From Triatoma infestans (Eukaryota > Arthropoda > Insecta > Hemiptera > Reduviidae), in contig JAAEAF010002625.1 in the NCBI GenBank assembly GCA_011037195.1, positions 62,001 to 126,000 on the forward strand: a stretch of 64,000 nucleotides of DNA, written 5' to 3'. Positions 50,401 to 61,691 of this stretch are shown here, piece by piece. A model generated the notes under the pieces. The model was not told where the DNA came from. It did no database searches and saw only the letters and a list, made by a program, of their open reading frames with translations. The position numbers and the translations under genes are program-made. Each line of letters starts with the position of its first letter. Within the stretch, counting starts at the first letter, position 1.

Positions 50401-53400
50401 TCGTGCATTACACGGTTTCAACACTGTACGGACATATGGGCCACAACTTTGAGAACCAAACTATTCCCTAGAAGCTGTGGAATTCCATATTAAAGGCCGG
50501 CATTTTCAGAGCTTTTGAAGCATTTGAAGAGTTAAAAACCACAATCGAAGAAGTCCTACAAGCCATCAAGAAGGAAACAACCAGTCTGGGAACAAGCATG
50601 TAAGAGCTTGAGGATTATTGAAGAATGTATAACACAACTTTCTAAGAGTTATTCAAGCAACTGCTTTTAACAAGCTAACAATTATTGTCTGCGTTCAACT
50701 TTCTGCCAAAAGCCCTTTTTATGGGCCGGAGAGCTTTCACCAAGCTAGTAATACAAGCTAATTGACCTTTAGAACAAGCAAGCTTTCTAATTTGCTTAGT
50801 TTAGCTCTTTCTTCTCACAAACTTAGTTAAATATAATTTGTGTATATAGTGCGAGTAGCTAGTTAGTTAGGGGTTTCTTGTTAAACTCATCCATCACCAT
50901 TTCTTGCAAGCAATAAAATCTTACGTGGTAGGATTTTATGGAAATGAGCGGAACGCATCTATTTAATCTGTGGATAGCTTTTATGATTTATGCAATTTTC
51001 TTAAAAACTTTCACAAGTGCTTTGGTTCTCATATCCTCCAGTACCGTTCTAATTTTATGATAAAAACATCTGAATAGGATCGGAGTGTCACAAACATCTT
51101 CGTGCCCATTCTGTTGGCACAGGTTAACCAAAGGAACGGGGAGCACATTCTTTCGTGCCCTGTCCCAATTCTTACATAATGACGAGCCAATAAATAGTGA
51201 GGTGAATTAGGAAAAATTTACTAGGCAACCAGAGTCAAAGTGGATTCCTTTCGAAAAATGTATTTCCGGACACAGCAAGAGAACCGATTCCTCAAACTTA
51301 GGGAATTTTGGTGAACATGGGGTCCGCCATTGTTGGGACTTTATATGTCACAGCATGTGCTTCTTTTTATTATTCTGTATAAACACAAGCTTTGAAAAAG
51401 GAACCAACTCTCCAACAAACAAGAGAATTAGACTCTGACGATGACAGAAAATCCAAAACGGGTCTGAATAAATGAAAGGAAGCATTCTATTAGAACTAAA
51501 GTTTCATTCTAGATTTTCAAATTTTGGCATTTCTTTAATTCAGATTCATATGTGGATGATAGAACCTACACAATGCAGTGGGACCTTGAAAGATCTACTA
51601 TGCCACTCAGAGTAATATCTCTCAAGCTACAAATTTCCAATATTTCTATTTTACTATCTGTGAAGAGAATATTAGTCATGTCCTCTTCCAATACCCGTCT
51701 GTCCTAGGCTTTTAAGTCTTCTCTGGATACAATGCAGGCGTCAAAATGTTTTTTTTTTTCCCTAGGCCTGAATCGACAGCATGTTAGCCATTTTCTCTAT
51801 GGCAGGCTAGTATATAGCTTAGATTTAATCGACCAGGATTGTTATCAATCAAGAAGTTTAAATCTTGAACGACAAGGCAGGTTTCAATCTGTGGCATAAC
51901 AGGAGGAATCACTTCCAATAATCCGTCGTCAAACTATACTGGAATCTCTTCCTTCTTCCCCAAAAAAATTGTGCAGATGCAATTGAGTTCTAGGCCACAG
52001 CATCTTCAGGTACCCAATGAGTCTAAAATAACTATGAGGCAACCCTGTTAGCAGATGATGCCTATTTTTGCTCTGACTGATCCCTTAGTTGTTGTGGTTG
52101 GGTACCGCAGAGCTGGAAAGCATCGAAGATATTTTCCGTGACAGCCTGTTTCTTTTTGTAGTCATCGACCGGTTACGGGTGTTTGCCCATTATCAGAATG
52201 TTTTTGTTAAGACTGCGTAATAACATACACTTGCATAGGGCAAATTTAGTGGATAGACTGGTTTTAAAGGTGTTTTTGTTAGAAGCTAACTAGGTTAAGA
52301 GGGAGTTCATTAATAACTGGGTGGGAAACATATGTTTTTCGCTCTTTAAAAGGCATTATTGTTCCTTTAAAAATGGAAACATCCAACAAGTGGGATATGT
52401 AATTGGAACTACTTGTAATGAAAATTAAAACAACTGTTTAATAAAAATGGAATAAATAAATTAATTAAACAAGAGAGAGAGGGAAGGCATTTAAAAAAAA
52501 ATCGAACTTTTTTATTCTCAGATGTTCTCAAAACATTCATTTCAAATGAAACTCACTCTTGAAAGCTGACATAAATACAGAATTTCTTTCCTTACAGGAG
52601 TAAGAGGAAACAAAAATATATTTTCAAAGTATTCAGGATTAGTTCTGATGATAGGTATTCCTCTAATGAAGAGCTGTACAATGTAACAACTTTTTTCACT
52701 ATTAAGCATTAAGTATTGTGGAATTAGAGAAAGTCAAACATATTTTTTAGATGTGGTGGTTGGTTCCGCAGAGCTGGAAAGCATCAGAGACATTTTCCGT
52801 GGTAGCCTGCTTCATTTTGTGGTCATCGACCGGTTTCGGGCGTTCGCCCATCTTCAGGATGCGTTTTTCAGACAGTGTGACAACACAGATTTGCACAGAG
52901 CAAATTCAGTTTTACACACTGACTGGTGTTTTTAACTGTATTTAAAACTAAACTCTTAAATTAGGTCAAGGAGTATGGTTTTAATTTATTTGTATATATT
53001 TTATGTTTTATTTTGACTAGTTAATTGTAAAGTAAATATCCCTCCAACATTTTAGAAATGTTAGAAATGAGTTTTAGACATTAGATCCCCACGTGTTGTT
53101 TCCATTGTAAGGAAAATTTGCCCTTTGACAATCCAAACAGGTGTTTTCCCACCCAGCTGACCATACTCCTTGACCTAGTTTAAGAGTTTAGTTTTAAATA
53201 CAATTAAAAACACCAGTCAGTATATAAAACTGAATTTACTCTGAGCAAGTCTGTGTTGTCACACTGTCTGAAAAACGCATCCTGAAGATGGGCGAACGCC
53301 CGAAACCGGTCGACGACCACAAAATGAAGCAGGCTACCACGGAAAATGTCTCTGATGATTTTTTTTTTGAAATCAAAATTAAAATAATAAATTCACATAC

Positions 53401-56400
53401 TTAATAATCGGTAAAATTGAGGACGATGAAATAATTAATCGTGTTAGATAGATTGGCCTGGAATGTTGGGAAAAACTGAGAAGATGATGGGAAAAAAATA
53501 AATGAGTAATAATGCCATAAAATCTCATCTTAATAATAATATGACCAATATATAATCTTCATTTTTTCCTCTTCAATTTTAAATTGTACTTTACATTAGT
53601 AGATAATAATTATTTTTGGACCAGAGAATATATAAAACAAAGTAGCATGTCCTAGTGTTCAAAGATCGACATTCTTTAACACCCCACCCCCACTTTAGTG
53701 AAAACAAAAAAATCCTATTAGTCAGCAAACTTTGTTAATAAATAAATATACAGATCGTTACATATACCCATAGGGTAAAGCTAGGGGCTTCTCTTGTTTG
53801 CCACCACGTGGCGTCATGCAACTTAGTTCAGGAGTAGAGAGAACTGAAGACGAACTTATTGCGAAATTCTTCAGTTATTTTTTGTGTTCTTCTGTGTGTT
53901 CTACGAACATTTTTATATAAATCAGCTACATATATCTGGTGAATACCTGAATTTTTCACAACGCATTAATAAATTTTTATATACTATGAAGAAATTTGAT
54001 GAGGATCGGTCAAGAAAAAACATTCAATTATGTCGACGTTTTGACAGAGTTTCCTGTCTTTATCAAGGCTTTTAATATATAAACAATCATGAAGATGGGT
54101 CATGATTGGTCATGAAGGAATGAAAAAATTATTATTTATTTTCATTTCTGTAGATGATTTAAAAACAAGACACAAGTAAAAAAAATTTTTGTTTCTGCGA
54201 TATAACAAGTTTGTGTATGTTCTAAATTCTTTTTCCACATCTTCACGATTGTTTATATATTAAAGCGTTGATGAAGACAGGAAACACTGTCGAAACGTCG
54301 GCATAATTGAATATTTTTTTCTTGACCGATCCTCACCAAATTTCTTCATAACTTAATTTATTAACGGTCAACAAAATTCTTTTATATTTATATACTATTA
54401 TTAATTGCAATTGAAATGAAAGATTTCTATGTTGTAGTTAAACTTGGAGATTCAGCCATAGTGTTTACCAAGTTTTAATGTCGATCAGCCATGTTTCCTT
54501 CACAGAGCAGAGGTATGGGTAGTCTCTCCTACCTATGGTGCGTCATCTATCCTACCAAAATAGGAGAGACGGCCAAGTATTTGTATTTTGTTTCTGGAAT
54601 AAATGAGAATGTCTTTCTTTTAAGATAATATAGTAGAGAATATTTTATTGTAGATAATAAGTAGTTGACATATTGTGTTTTATAAGCATTACCTCTTTAA
54701 TATAATCTCTTATATTTTTAATACAGGGCATAATTTTGAAATGTGCGTCAGCCTCACCTAACTTTACCCTATATACATTATATTATAAACTCACAAATAG
54801 AAGGGGGAAAATTTTAAATTTTGGACATTTTCTGAACGGACTTGAACACCCAAGAAAGCGCCCCAAGAAATAACATAAATATTAAAATCGTTGCATGACT
54901 AATTTTTTTTATTTATTTATTTTTATGGTGAAAGTAATTTTTGGCAATGTTCAATCAATCACCATAATAGTAAGTTAGACACTATCTCCTCCTTAGGGCT
55001 TATGTTTCTAAAATATTCCGATCTATGGCTGGTTTTTCCCCCCCCCCCCGTTGTGACCCTCATATTATTGTTACCATGCACGGCCCCTTCAATTTTTACT
55101 TTTCAACAACATCCGGAAATAAAACATTTACTATCCTATAAATTAACTATCAGAGAAAGTTAGGATAGGATGACGCATTTCAAAAGTTATGCCCTGTATC
55201 AAAATATAGGAGATATATTTAAAGAGGTAAGGTAATGCTCATAAAACATATGTTAACTACTATTATATAAAAAAAAAAATCTGGTGTGAAACACTCACAC
55301 AACTTTCTCTTACTCCAGTTCTCAAAATGATAATTGACAAATTTTATAGTTTGTGTACCAAATTTAATGAAATTCGTCGAAAACTGGAAAAAAACTGTCC
55401 AGTAAAAGCGCACTTCCGGTTTACTAATTTTCTTGAAACTCGGAATTTTGGCCATCTATTTATTTCTAAACTAATTATTTTTTGGATGATAGAATTGTAT
55501 AATGAACTAGGATTAGCCACTTTGACTGCAAAATACTAACCCCCCCTCCCCTAAAAGTGCTCTTAAAAGAAATTTCTCAGAGAAATGTTTTAGATAAAGT
55601 TGTAGATCTTTGCATGTTTAGTTTATATACGAAGTTTCAAAAATATCGTCAGAGCCATTTTTGAGAAAATTGCGAAAAAGTGAATAAATCATTTAGTAAA
55701 GTGGTAAGTAAACGCACTTCCGGTTATCCGATTTTTTTCAAACTCGGAATTTCAACAACATATTTAATTCTAATTAACATTATTTAGATGACAGAATTGT
55801 CTAATCAACTGAAATAGCACTTTAGATGGAAACCTAACCCACCCCTCCCCCAAAAGTGCCCTTCAATGCATTTTCCCGCGAATGGTTCTAATAAAATTGT
55901 AGGTCATTTGTATTGTGGTTGACTTTAGTTTTAAAGAAAATCGTCGGGAGCCATTTTTTGAGAACTCCAAAAAAGTAAAAATCCACTAGTAAGTGGTACT
56001 CCAGTTGAGGATTTTTAAACAGATTAAGTACAGTCAGATCCCTGGTGACCTCTAAACTGAAAGATCAATTCCAACTTCTACTATTTTTCGTTTTTTTTGA
56101 GCTATGCTGTTCACAGACATACATCATACATCATACATCTAGCTACTACATTACATACACTACTCCTACATACTACATAACATACTCATACTACATACAT
56201 ACATACATACACACACACAGCACACACCACCACACACGACCACAGACCTTTGCTAAACCACTTTATTTGGACTCAGGGGACTCAAAGGATATTTTCCGTG
56301 AAAACTCGATATCGAAAATTTGACACGATTACAATACTTCCTCTTACTAGGAAGGAGTAAGAGAAAGTAAAAAAAAGAAGATTATTTTTCAAAATAAAGA

Positions 56401-57254
56401 CATTCTTATTTATTCTAGAAACAAAATACAAGTACACTACACTTAGCCGTCTCTCCTAATATGGTAGGATAGATGACGCGCCTTAGGTAGGAGACTTACA
56501 CCCCCGTACTGGGCTTCTTCTTCTTCTTCTGTGAAGGAAACATGGCTGATCGACATGAAACTTGTTGAAACACTATGGCTACGAGTCCCAACTTTAACTA
56601 CAACATGGCAAAACTTTCTTGTAATTAATACAGAACATAAAAATTTACTAAATCATTATGAAAATTCAGGTATGCTACCAGAGATATAGCTGATGCGTAT
56701 AAATAAATGTTCGTAGAATACACAAAATAAATTTTGCAATATGTTTCGATTTTGATGTCCTCTACCCTCCCGACTAACTTGCATTATACCACATGGGTGG
56801 CAAACATTATACTATATAAATTATGCAAACATTTTTATGGATTAGTACTGTATAGAATAGTTTCAACGTGTGTTTACAGAAATAATGTAAACAAATGAAA
56901 AGGAAAAAAAACATTAACAATGGACAACTACTTAAATATTGCCGGTAAACAAATTGTAAAGTTGCCTTCAAAAAACAAATTCAATGTAATATATATGTAT
57001 TGCAATAAACCCAAATATAATTATTGGATTTTATCTGTGGTAATAATATTATTGCAACTAGGAGGGTGGTATCATCACCAGTTATCTGGAATTTTAACAA
57101 TTTCTATAATTTTGTCATAATTTAAAATTACACTTCAACTATCTTTACTTTTAGTAATATTTTTTCCAAATTTGATTAAAAAAAATATATATATATTCTT
57201 ACCATAGCTTGTTCAATCTTGTTATCAATTGCAACTGCACTAGCTCCTGACGCA
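47500..57254 (-). CDS. bun: TSC22/bunched leucine-zipper protein, C-terminal exons (partial)
   Basis: Two exons on the minus strand: 57203-57254 and 47500-47691, separated by a 9.5 kb intron. The first reads [17 protein letters not shown]; the second starts [20 protein letters not shown] and ends QTNNPS then TAG. Together they form the TSC box and leucine zipper of the TSC22D/bunched family, which dimerise and act in growth control and transcription. The zipper heptads are visible ([19 protein letters not shown], then NILRAG). The intron falls between Met and Asp at the start of the TSC box. The upstream exon begins in phase 2, so at least one more 5' exon exists; it was not found between 57255 and 64000. 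The family is certain; isoform structure is unknown. Confidence 0.93.
48365..48490 (-). mobile_element. SINE scrap
   Basis: catcactggacagtgagctg followed by taaaggcttc resembles the SINE body phrase ggtcaatgagctgtagaggc of the copy at 7.7 kb. Only part of the element remains. Confidence 0.4.
50985..51135 (-). pseudogene. Probable LINE C-terminal scrap
   Basis: One minus-strand frame, open to its stop near 50988, reads [19 protein letters not shown] then [13 protein letters not shown]. It looks like the Cys/His-containing tail of R1-like LINEs. It is short, so confidence is low. Confidence 0.4.
52095..52255 (-). repeat. Decayed family A copy (single arm)
   Basis: ccgcagagctggaaagcatc and gtcatcgaccggttacgggt match the family A arm. 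The ribozyme-like core is degraded (CUGAUAA, GUAA instead of GAAA), but ACCGGUC is intact. Confidence 0.8.
52823..52864 (-). ncRNA. Hammerhead-ribozyme-like core, family A, left arm
   Basis: Identical in the core to the 5433-5475 copy: CUGAAGA, GGGC-GAAC-GCCC, GAAA, ACCGGU, C, with a CAUC/GAUG stem I. Confidence 0.68.
53276..53316 (+). ncRNA. Hammerhead-ribozyme-like core, family A, right arm
   Basis: Same core as 5566-5606. Stem I 3' strand is GACG instead of GAUG, costing one base pair with CAUC. Confidence 0.62.
54030..54068 (-). ncRNA. Hammerhead-like core, family C, left arm (decayed)
   Basis: The minus strand reads GCC, UUGAUAA, A, GACAG-GAAACU-CUGUC, AAAACGUC, GAC. Stem II is intact, but two core bases differ from consensus (G8 to A; first G of GAAA to A). 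Confidence 0.5.
54264..54306 (+). ncRNA. Hammerhead-like core, family C, right arm
   Basis: UUGAUGA (first C of CUGAUGA replaced by U), extra A, GACAG-GAAACA-CUGUC as stem II, GAA, ACGU as minimal stem III, C. Stem I is poor here (GCG against GGC), but combining the intact side of each arm (GCC from the left, GGC from the right) suggests a paired ancestor. Confidence 0.6.
55270..56365 (+). mobile_element. Family E element, longest copy
   Basis: Starts tggtgtgaaacactcacaca and then actttctcttactcc; ends ggagtaagagaaagt, so about 15 bases at the two ends are inverted repeats. Inside are two direct repeats of about 304 bases (from about 55411 and 55715), each with cgcacttccggtt, a block of c-rich cccctcccc followed by aaaagtgc, and a tttttgagaaaatt-type phrase. 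A variable stretch of cataca/cacaca repeats sits near 56105-56230. No coding capacity. Fragments occur at 9.0, 10.5, 14.4, 16.3, 19.6 and 48.8 kb. Likely a non-autonomous DNA element, but its class is unknown. Confidence 0.75.
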
Positions 57255-57617
57255 CTGTAACAAACAAAATCAAAACATTTTACTTAACAAATTTGTAATT
57301 AAGATTATTAGGAAAAGCCTTAACTTTGTTGAAGAATATATAAAAAAAAACATTATTTGGTTTTTTTTTTTTTTTTTTTTAAATTATAGGTTATATATAA
57401 TTATATTATATATGGATAAATCATTAAAAGACAAAGAAAATAATTAAAGGAAGATGGTGAAGCAAAAATTATTTTAAAAATGTTGTAGCAAAAGATGAAA
57501 TGAATGAATGTGGTAGGTAGATAAATGGCTGTGTTATAGCATTCACAATATAGAAATGATGTTATTGAGTGTAATAATATTAATGAAGCAAGTTGAAATA
57601 CATCATAAAAAAAACAA

Positions 57618-57648
<31 letters not shown>

Positions 57649-57799
57649 TAATAAAAGAAGAAAATTGTATTCTTTAACTAATTGAATTATACCCATGGCT
57701 ATGACCCCCGCAACCAATGCCAAAGGAATGTGGGAAAAAAGCATCTGATTTTAAAAAGAATTTATTTGTGGGATGAAAACTAAATTAATGGGGACGAGA

Positions 57800-58665
57800 T
57801 TATCCTTATTATTATTATTATTTGTCTGTGGGCAGGGACCAAAGCTTCACTGGGGGCCCATAGAGCTACCCAAAGAAAAACAACAACAAACCGGGTCTAG
57901 TACAAATATCTAGATCCGGGTCTAATCCATCTAAGATTCACCGCAGTCCGAACAGATCGGACAATAACCTTAAGAGCCACAAACAGCCTAAACTTTTCCA
58001 CAGACATCCTGTTCCGACCAATAGTCCTGAATCTAATTTCCTCACAACCCAAGCAATCTGTCATAAGATGGGTTCCTCTCATCCTCTGTCTCACAGACTC
58101 TACAAAATGGATCCGGCATGAGCCCCGTTATGTAGAGATGTCTCTTTAAACCACAATGTCCAATAAGGGATCCAACCAGATGCCAAGAGAGAGCTCCGTG
58201 AAAGACACAGCAACGTCTCACTAATTTTGCACTGCCGACAACCAACTGTGCTCATCCATGATTGGAAGCCTGACAGACATGTGCCACAAGACACGCCAAA
58301 AGCAGGCTCGGGACCAATGATTCTACTCTCGGGAGAGTAGTGCCTAATTTTGGCAAACCTATTCACCTCCTCATTCCCAAAAATTCCCATATGACCTGGT
58401 ATCCAGACTAGAAGCACATCCTTCATAGAAGAAAGCTCTTCCAGTCTTTTAGAACATTCTAAACACCAACATGGAAGTGAAGACACATGAACTCAACGCC
58501 TTCAATGGCAGCTTGGCTGTTCGAGCAGATACAAACACCTTTTAAGTTAGTGTTACGTATCCTCTCATCCAAGATACAACAAAGAATGGCATAAACCTCA
58601 GTCTGGAAGACTGTGGACGATTCATCAAGAGATACTGTCAAATGATCTCCGTTAATCCTTAATTT
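57800..58665 (-). pseudogene. 5'-truncated LINE with RNase H and (ATT)n tail
   Basis: The minus strand gives RNase H parts: TVSLDESSTVFQTEVYAILC with the catalytic Glu, CICSNSQAAIEGV (SDSQAA with Asp to Asn), VLLVWIPGHMGIFGNEEVNR. After frame changes come PFCRVCETED, THLMTDCLGCEE and FRTIGRNRMSVEKFRLFV at the C-terminus, stop near 57897. The 3' end is an (ATT)n tail at 57805-57821. It belongs to the R1/LOA/I type and shares its 3' end with the scrap at 14680-14775. Several frame breaks. Confidence 0.85.
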
Positions 58666-58839
58666 ATAAAATAAAATTGCATCCTATGGGGCTCTCCTAG
58701 ATCGCCTTGGTGGGAACAGTCTGGATTCGAGTCTCAACAAAATTACCATGAAATTTATATATAGGCTATTTTTGAATCTTTGATGCTAAATTTAAAATAG
58801 AAGTTCACTTCCGTAAGATTTTTTGTTTTTTCAATCTAT

Positions 58840-59275
58840 AATCCTTCTAGCTTGCAGTGTAGGGTGGTGACAAAAGCTTGCCAACCATCTCTTCTAACTC
58901 TTGCCTCCTTTCAAGCATTTAACCACGTCTTACCTCGCTTTTAATATTATTCTGCCAAGTGGTTCGGCGTCGACCTCATGGTCCTCGCTTCCATGGCTTG
59001 CTTGGAAGACCGTGCGCAACATCCATACGCACTAAGTGGCCAAACTCACTGTAATTGTGAGTGTTTTGGACCCGTTCCATCAGCGAGTTCACATTAAATG
59101 ACGCGCATATGGTTTGGTTCGGGAACTCTATCACGCCTGGTCTTTTCTGTCATTTCTTGAGCCTGCAGTTTAGATTCATGCTTTGTGGTAATGACCCAAA
59201 GACTTGCAGCTCCCATAGGTCAGGACAGGCAAGAACGTTTTGACTTTATCAAACGCCTGCTTAATTTTATCGGAA
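58840..59275 (-). pseudogene. LINE C-terminal remnant (RTE/CR1-like tail)
   Basis: One minus-strand frame reads FGHLVRMDVAHGLPSKPWKR, then after a stop GRRRTTWQNNIKSEVRRG, with KLLSPPYTAS following. This resembles the tail of many LINEs: GHVxRM, then GRRxxGRPxxxW. Stops make it dead. Confidence 0.6.
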
Positions 59276-61346
59276 ACCTCACTTTTCTATTTTTTTTTTC
59301 CTTTCATAATATTTCTGGACATTTATTAATGATATGGTAGAGGTTGCTGTGAGATTGAAAATATTAAGGGGAATTATAATGGTCTCCAAAAGTTTTGAAG
59401 GGCCTTTGCTAGAATAGGAATAGAAAAATTGTCACCCTAAGGGTTCACATTACTATCTCGCATTGTTTGTGAAATCTTTGAACAAATTAAGTGTGATCAG
59501 TTTACACTGAAAGGTTATTTTGATCTGAATAAATATTAAGGCATAATTTTCTATACACTGATATGTTATCATACACATAACCTACTCAAAAAAATTATTA
59601 TTATTATTATTATTTTTTTAATAATATTGTAGCATATAATTATCTAAAGAATAGATGATTATAATCTTTGTAGTGAATAAAAAAAAGGGTTTGTATCACA
59701 AAGTGGGATATATTTAGAAAAAAAAAAATCATTAAATGAAATCGATCCCCCATAACCAACAGATGATAGATACCATATTATAAATCTATAAAAAATGGAA
59801 ATTTTAATCTATATTCCATAATGTGAACGAACGATCTATAACAATTAATCTGAACAAAGATAGTAATTATAGTTAATTGATATCAATTAAAAGGAACTTT
59901 CAATGTATAATTCTTGTTTAATGATTATTTCACTCTCATAACTGGTTCTATTTAGAAAGGTAATGGAAAAGACATTTATAATGCAAATAAGTAAGTGAAC
60001 ATGATCTGTAATACCTAATAAAGTTTCTAAATATAATATCTCTGGCTTGAGGCAAAAAAAAAAAAACGACATTTTTAACCGGATGTAGTAAATATCTGGT
60101 GATATACACTTCTGATTAATGGATTTTGACTAATACCTTCATATCTTGATGCTAGTTTGATTGATAGGTAATCGAAATATTAAAGTCTAACCACTAACTA
60201 GAATTATTTTGTTTTCAAATTATGAGATATTAACCAAAAGTTTTCTGAAATATAACACATCATCACCTTCAAAAGCAGTCCCTTAGAGGAGTTCAGACAC
60301 TGATCCTAGTGTCTGAATTTTAGTCCGCCTGCGTCCCCTTGAAACATCTATATCATATGAAATCTTCGCCTTTTCATCGGATAATTTAACTTGGAAAGGA
60401 AAGCAAGTACATTAGAATCAAGTCAGTGGAATACGGTGGGATAAGGAAAGAACGAGTGCGAACTACTCATATTCTGGACGTTTCCTTCTATTATCTTCCT
60501 TAACCCCTAGAATAATAGCACGATATAACCTTCATTATTCGCCAGACAAGAAGGCAGGCGGCACTTTCTTTGGCCTAGATGAAGATGAACCATCTTTCAT
60601 TAGAGTGAGCGCTGCTTTGTTTTCGGGTCATATTCTTATAATCAACTTTCATCACCTGTTACGACCTAAGTTTGAAGTTCAGTTCTTACAAGTCACTGCA
60701 AACATTTTTTTTTAAAATAATATTCTTGTTCGTCAACCAACAACACTTGTGGTCGCACAGCAAGCTACTCATATTCAATTCTTGTGGCAAAATCTGCTAA
60801 CATGTGTCTTAAGATAATCGATTCCGAACAGCTATGACATTTTTCTGTTGTAATACCGGTAGATAGTACTCAATCAAATGTTTTTTTTTTTTTAAACATT
60901 TAAACCAATCATTAGTTTGTGTCTAATATAAAAGCGCCATTACCAAACGCTTGTACTAAATAATGTGTGCATTTCTAATGGCTATTTTTTCTAAAAATAA
61001 AACAGAAATTGATAAAAAATAAGCTGTTCTATCCTTGTTGCTGCAAATCACTATCATAAGCACAAATAGTGGGAGCTTCCCGCCATCAACAAACATATTA
61101 TTCGTTAAGAATGAAGCAGATAGGCGTACTAATCATGGTTTTGTATTAGCTGTGTAGTGGAAGAACCAAATAGAAAAATAATAGTTTTTAAAAATAATTT
61201 AGAATATTTTATAGTATCGGAAATTGTATTTTAATATTTTATATTTATCTTAGTGCTGTGAATTTACCTTCAAAAAGAGTGTATTTTAGAACCAGGTATA
61301 TTAAATCTAGGTTTTTTGCAAATAGAAAAACAAAGGCACAAAATCC

Positions 61347-61691
61347 TGTTAAAATCTTTTGTTAGAAAATTCCCCCGCTAGAGAGAGAGAGAGCAATTCC
61401 AAAGAATAGAGTCTGCCATTAGCTTTCAAAGAGTAAAGAGTACATAGTCTGAACTCAGCCTTCAAACTAGAGTCTCACTTCAGCCTTCAAACAACAAAGT
61501 CGCATTCTGCTTCCAAAGCCAGAACACTTCAGAAAGACAGACTTGTGCTACAAATCGAAGTGGAAACATCGAAACACTACTTCAGGATTCGCTCTCTAAA
61601 TATCTGTGCCAGTTTCACAATAAATTAAATAAGTTTATAATACCAAATAACTTGTAGTTATTATTTGGAAGATTATATTTAATTGTTAACA
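61347..61691 (+). mobile_element. Possible solo or partial LTR
   Basis: Begins tgttaaaatc and ends gttaaca (TG...CA with short inverted ends), followed by gtggtgacttc, which looks like the start of a primer-binding site in insect LTR elements. AATAAA is present inside, at 61619-61624. The interior is a C-rich, less AT-biased sequence with gagagagaga. No internal coding region follows, so this is tentative. Confidence 0.35.

Larger units (their letters stand above)
52747..53357. repeat. Family A inverted-repeat element, long version
   Basis: Arms 52782-52979 and 53160-53357 are about 200-base reverse complements, with few differences, around a 180-base spacer. They include the whole arm of the 5.4 kb element plus an inner extension (actggtgtttttaactgtat, ggtcaaggagtatggt). 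The outer left end extends to 52747 (gtggttggttccgcagagct) and has no partner on the right, as in the 5.4 kb copy. Each arm has one hammerhead-like core. No coding capacity. Confidence 0.88.
53986..54349. repeat. Family C inverted pair
   Basis: Arms 53986-54098 and 54236-54349 are reverse complements (tgaggatcggtcaagaaaaa against cttgaccgatcctcaccaaa; taatatataaacaatc against gattgtttatatatta), with a 137-base spacer. Each arm holds a hammerhead-like sequence. This is a different sequence from family A with the same architecture. Confidence 0.85.
47692..57202. other. Large bun intron packed with repeats
   Basis: Contains a SINE scrap (48365-48490), a family E piece (48740-48990), a LINE C-terminal scrap (50985-51135), a family D-like scrap (51425-51475), a second SINE scrap (51570-51650), family A elements (52095-52255, 52747-53357), the family C pair (53986-54349) and the long family E element (55270-56365). 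49400-50980 is unassigned. Confidence 0.75.

Noticed and set aside
56920..57120. 66-codon plus-strand frame near the bun exon
   Set aside because: No recognisable motif and strongly AT-driven; on the opposite strand to bun and inside its intron.
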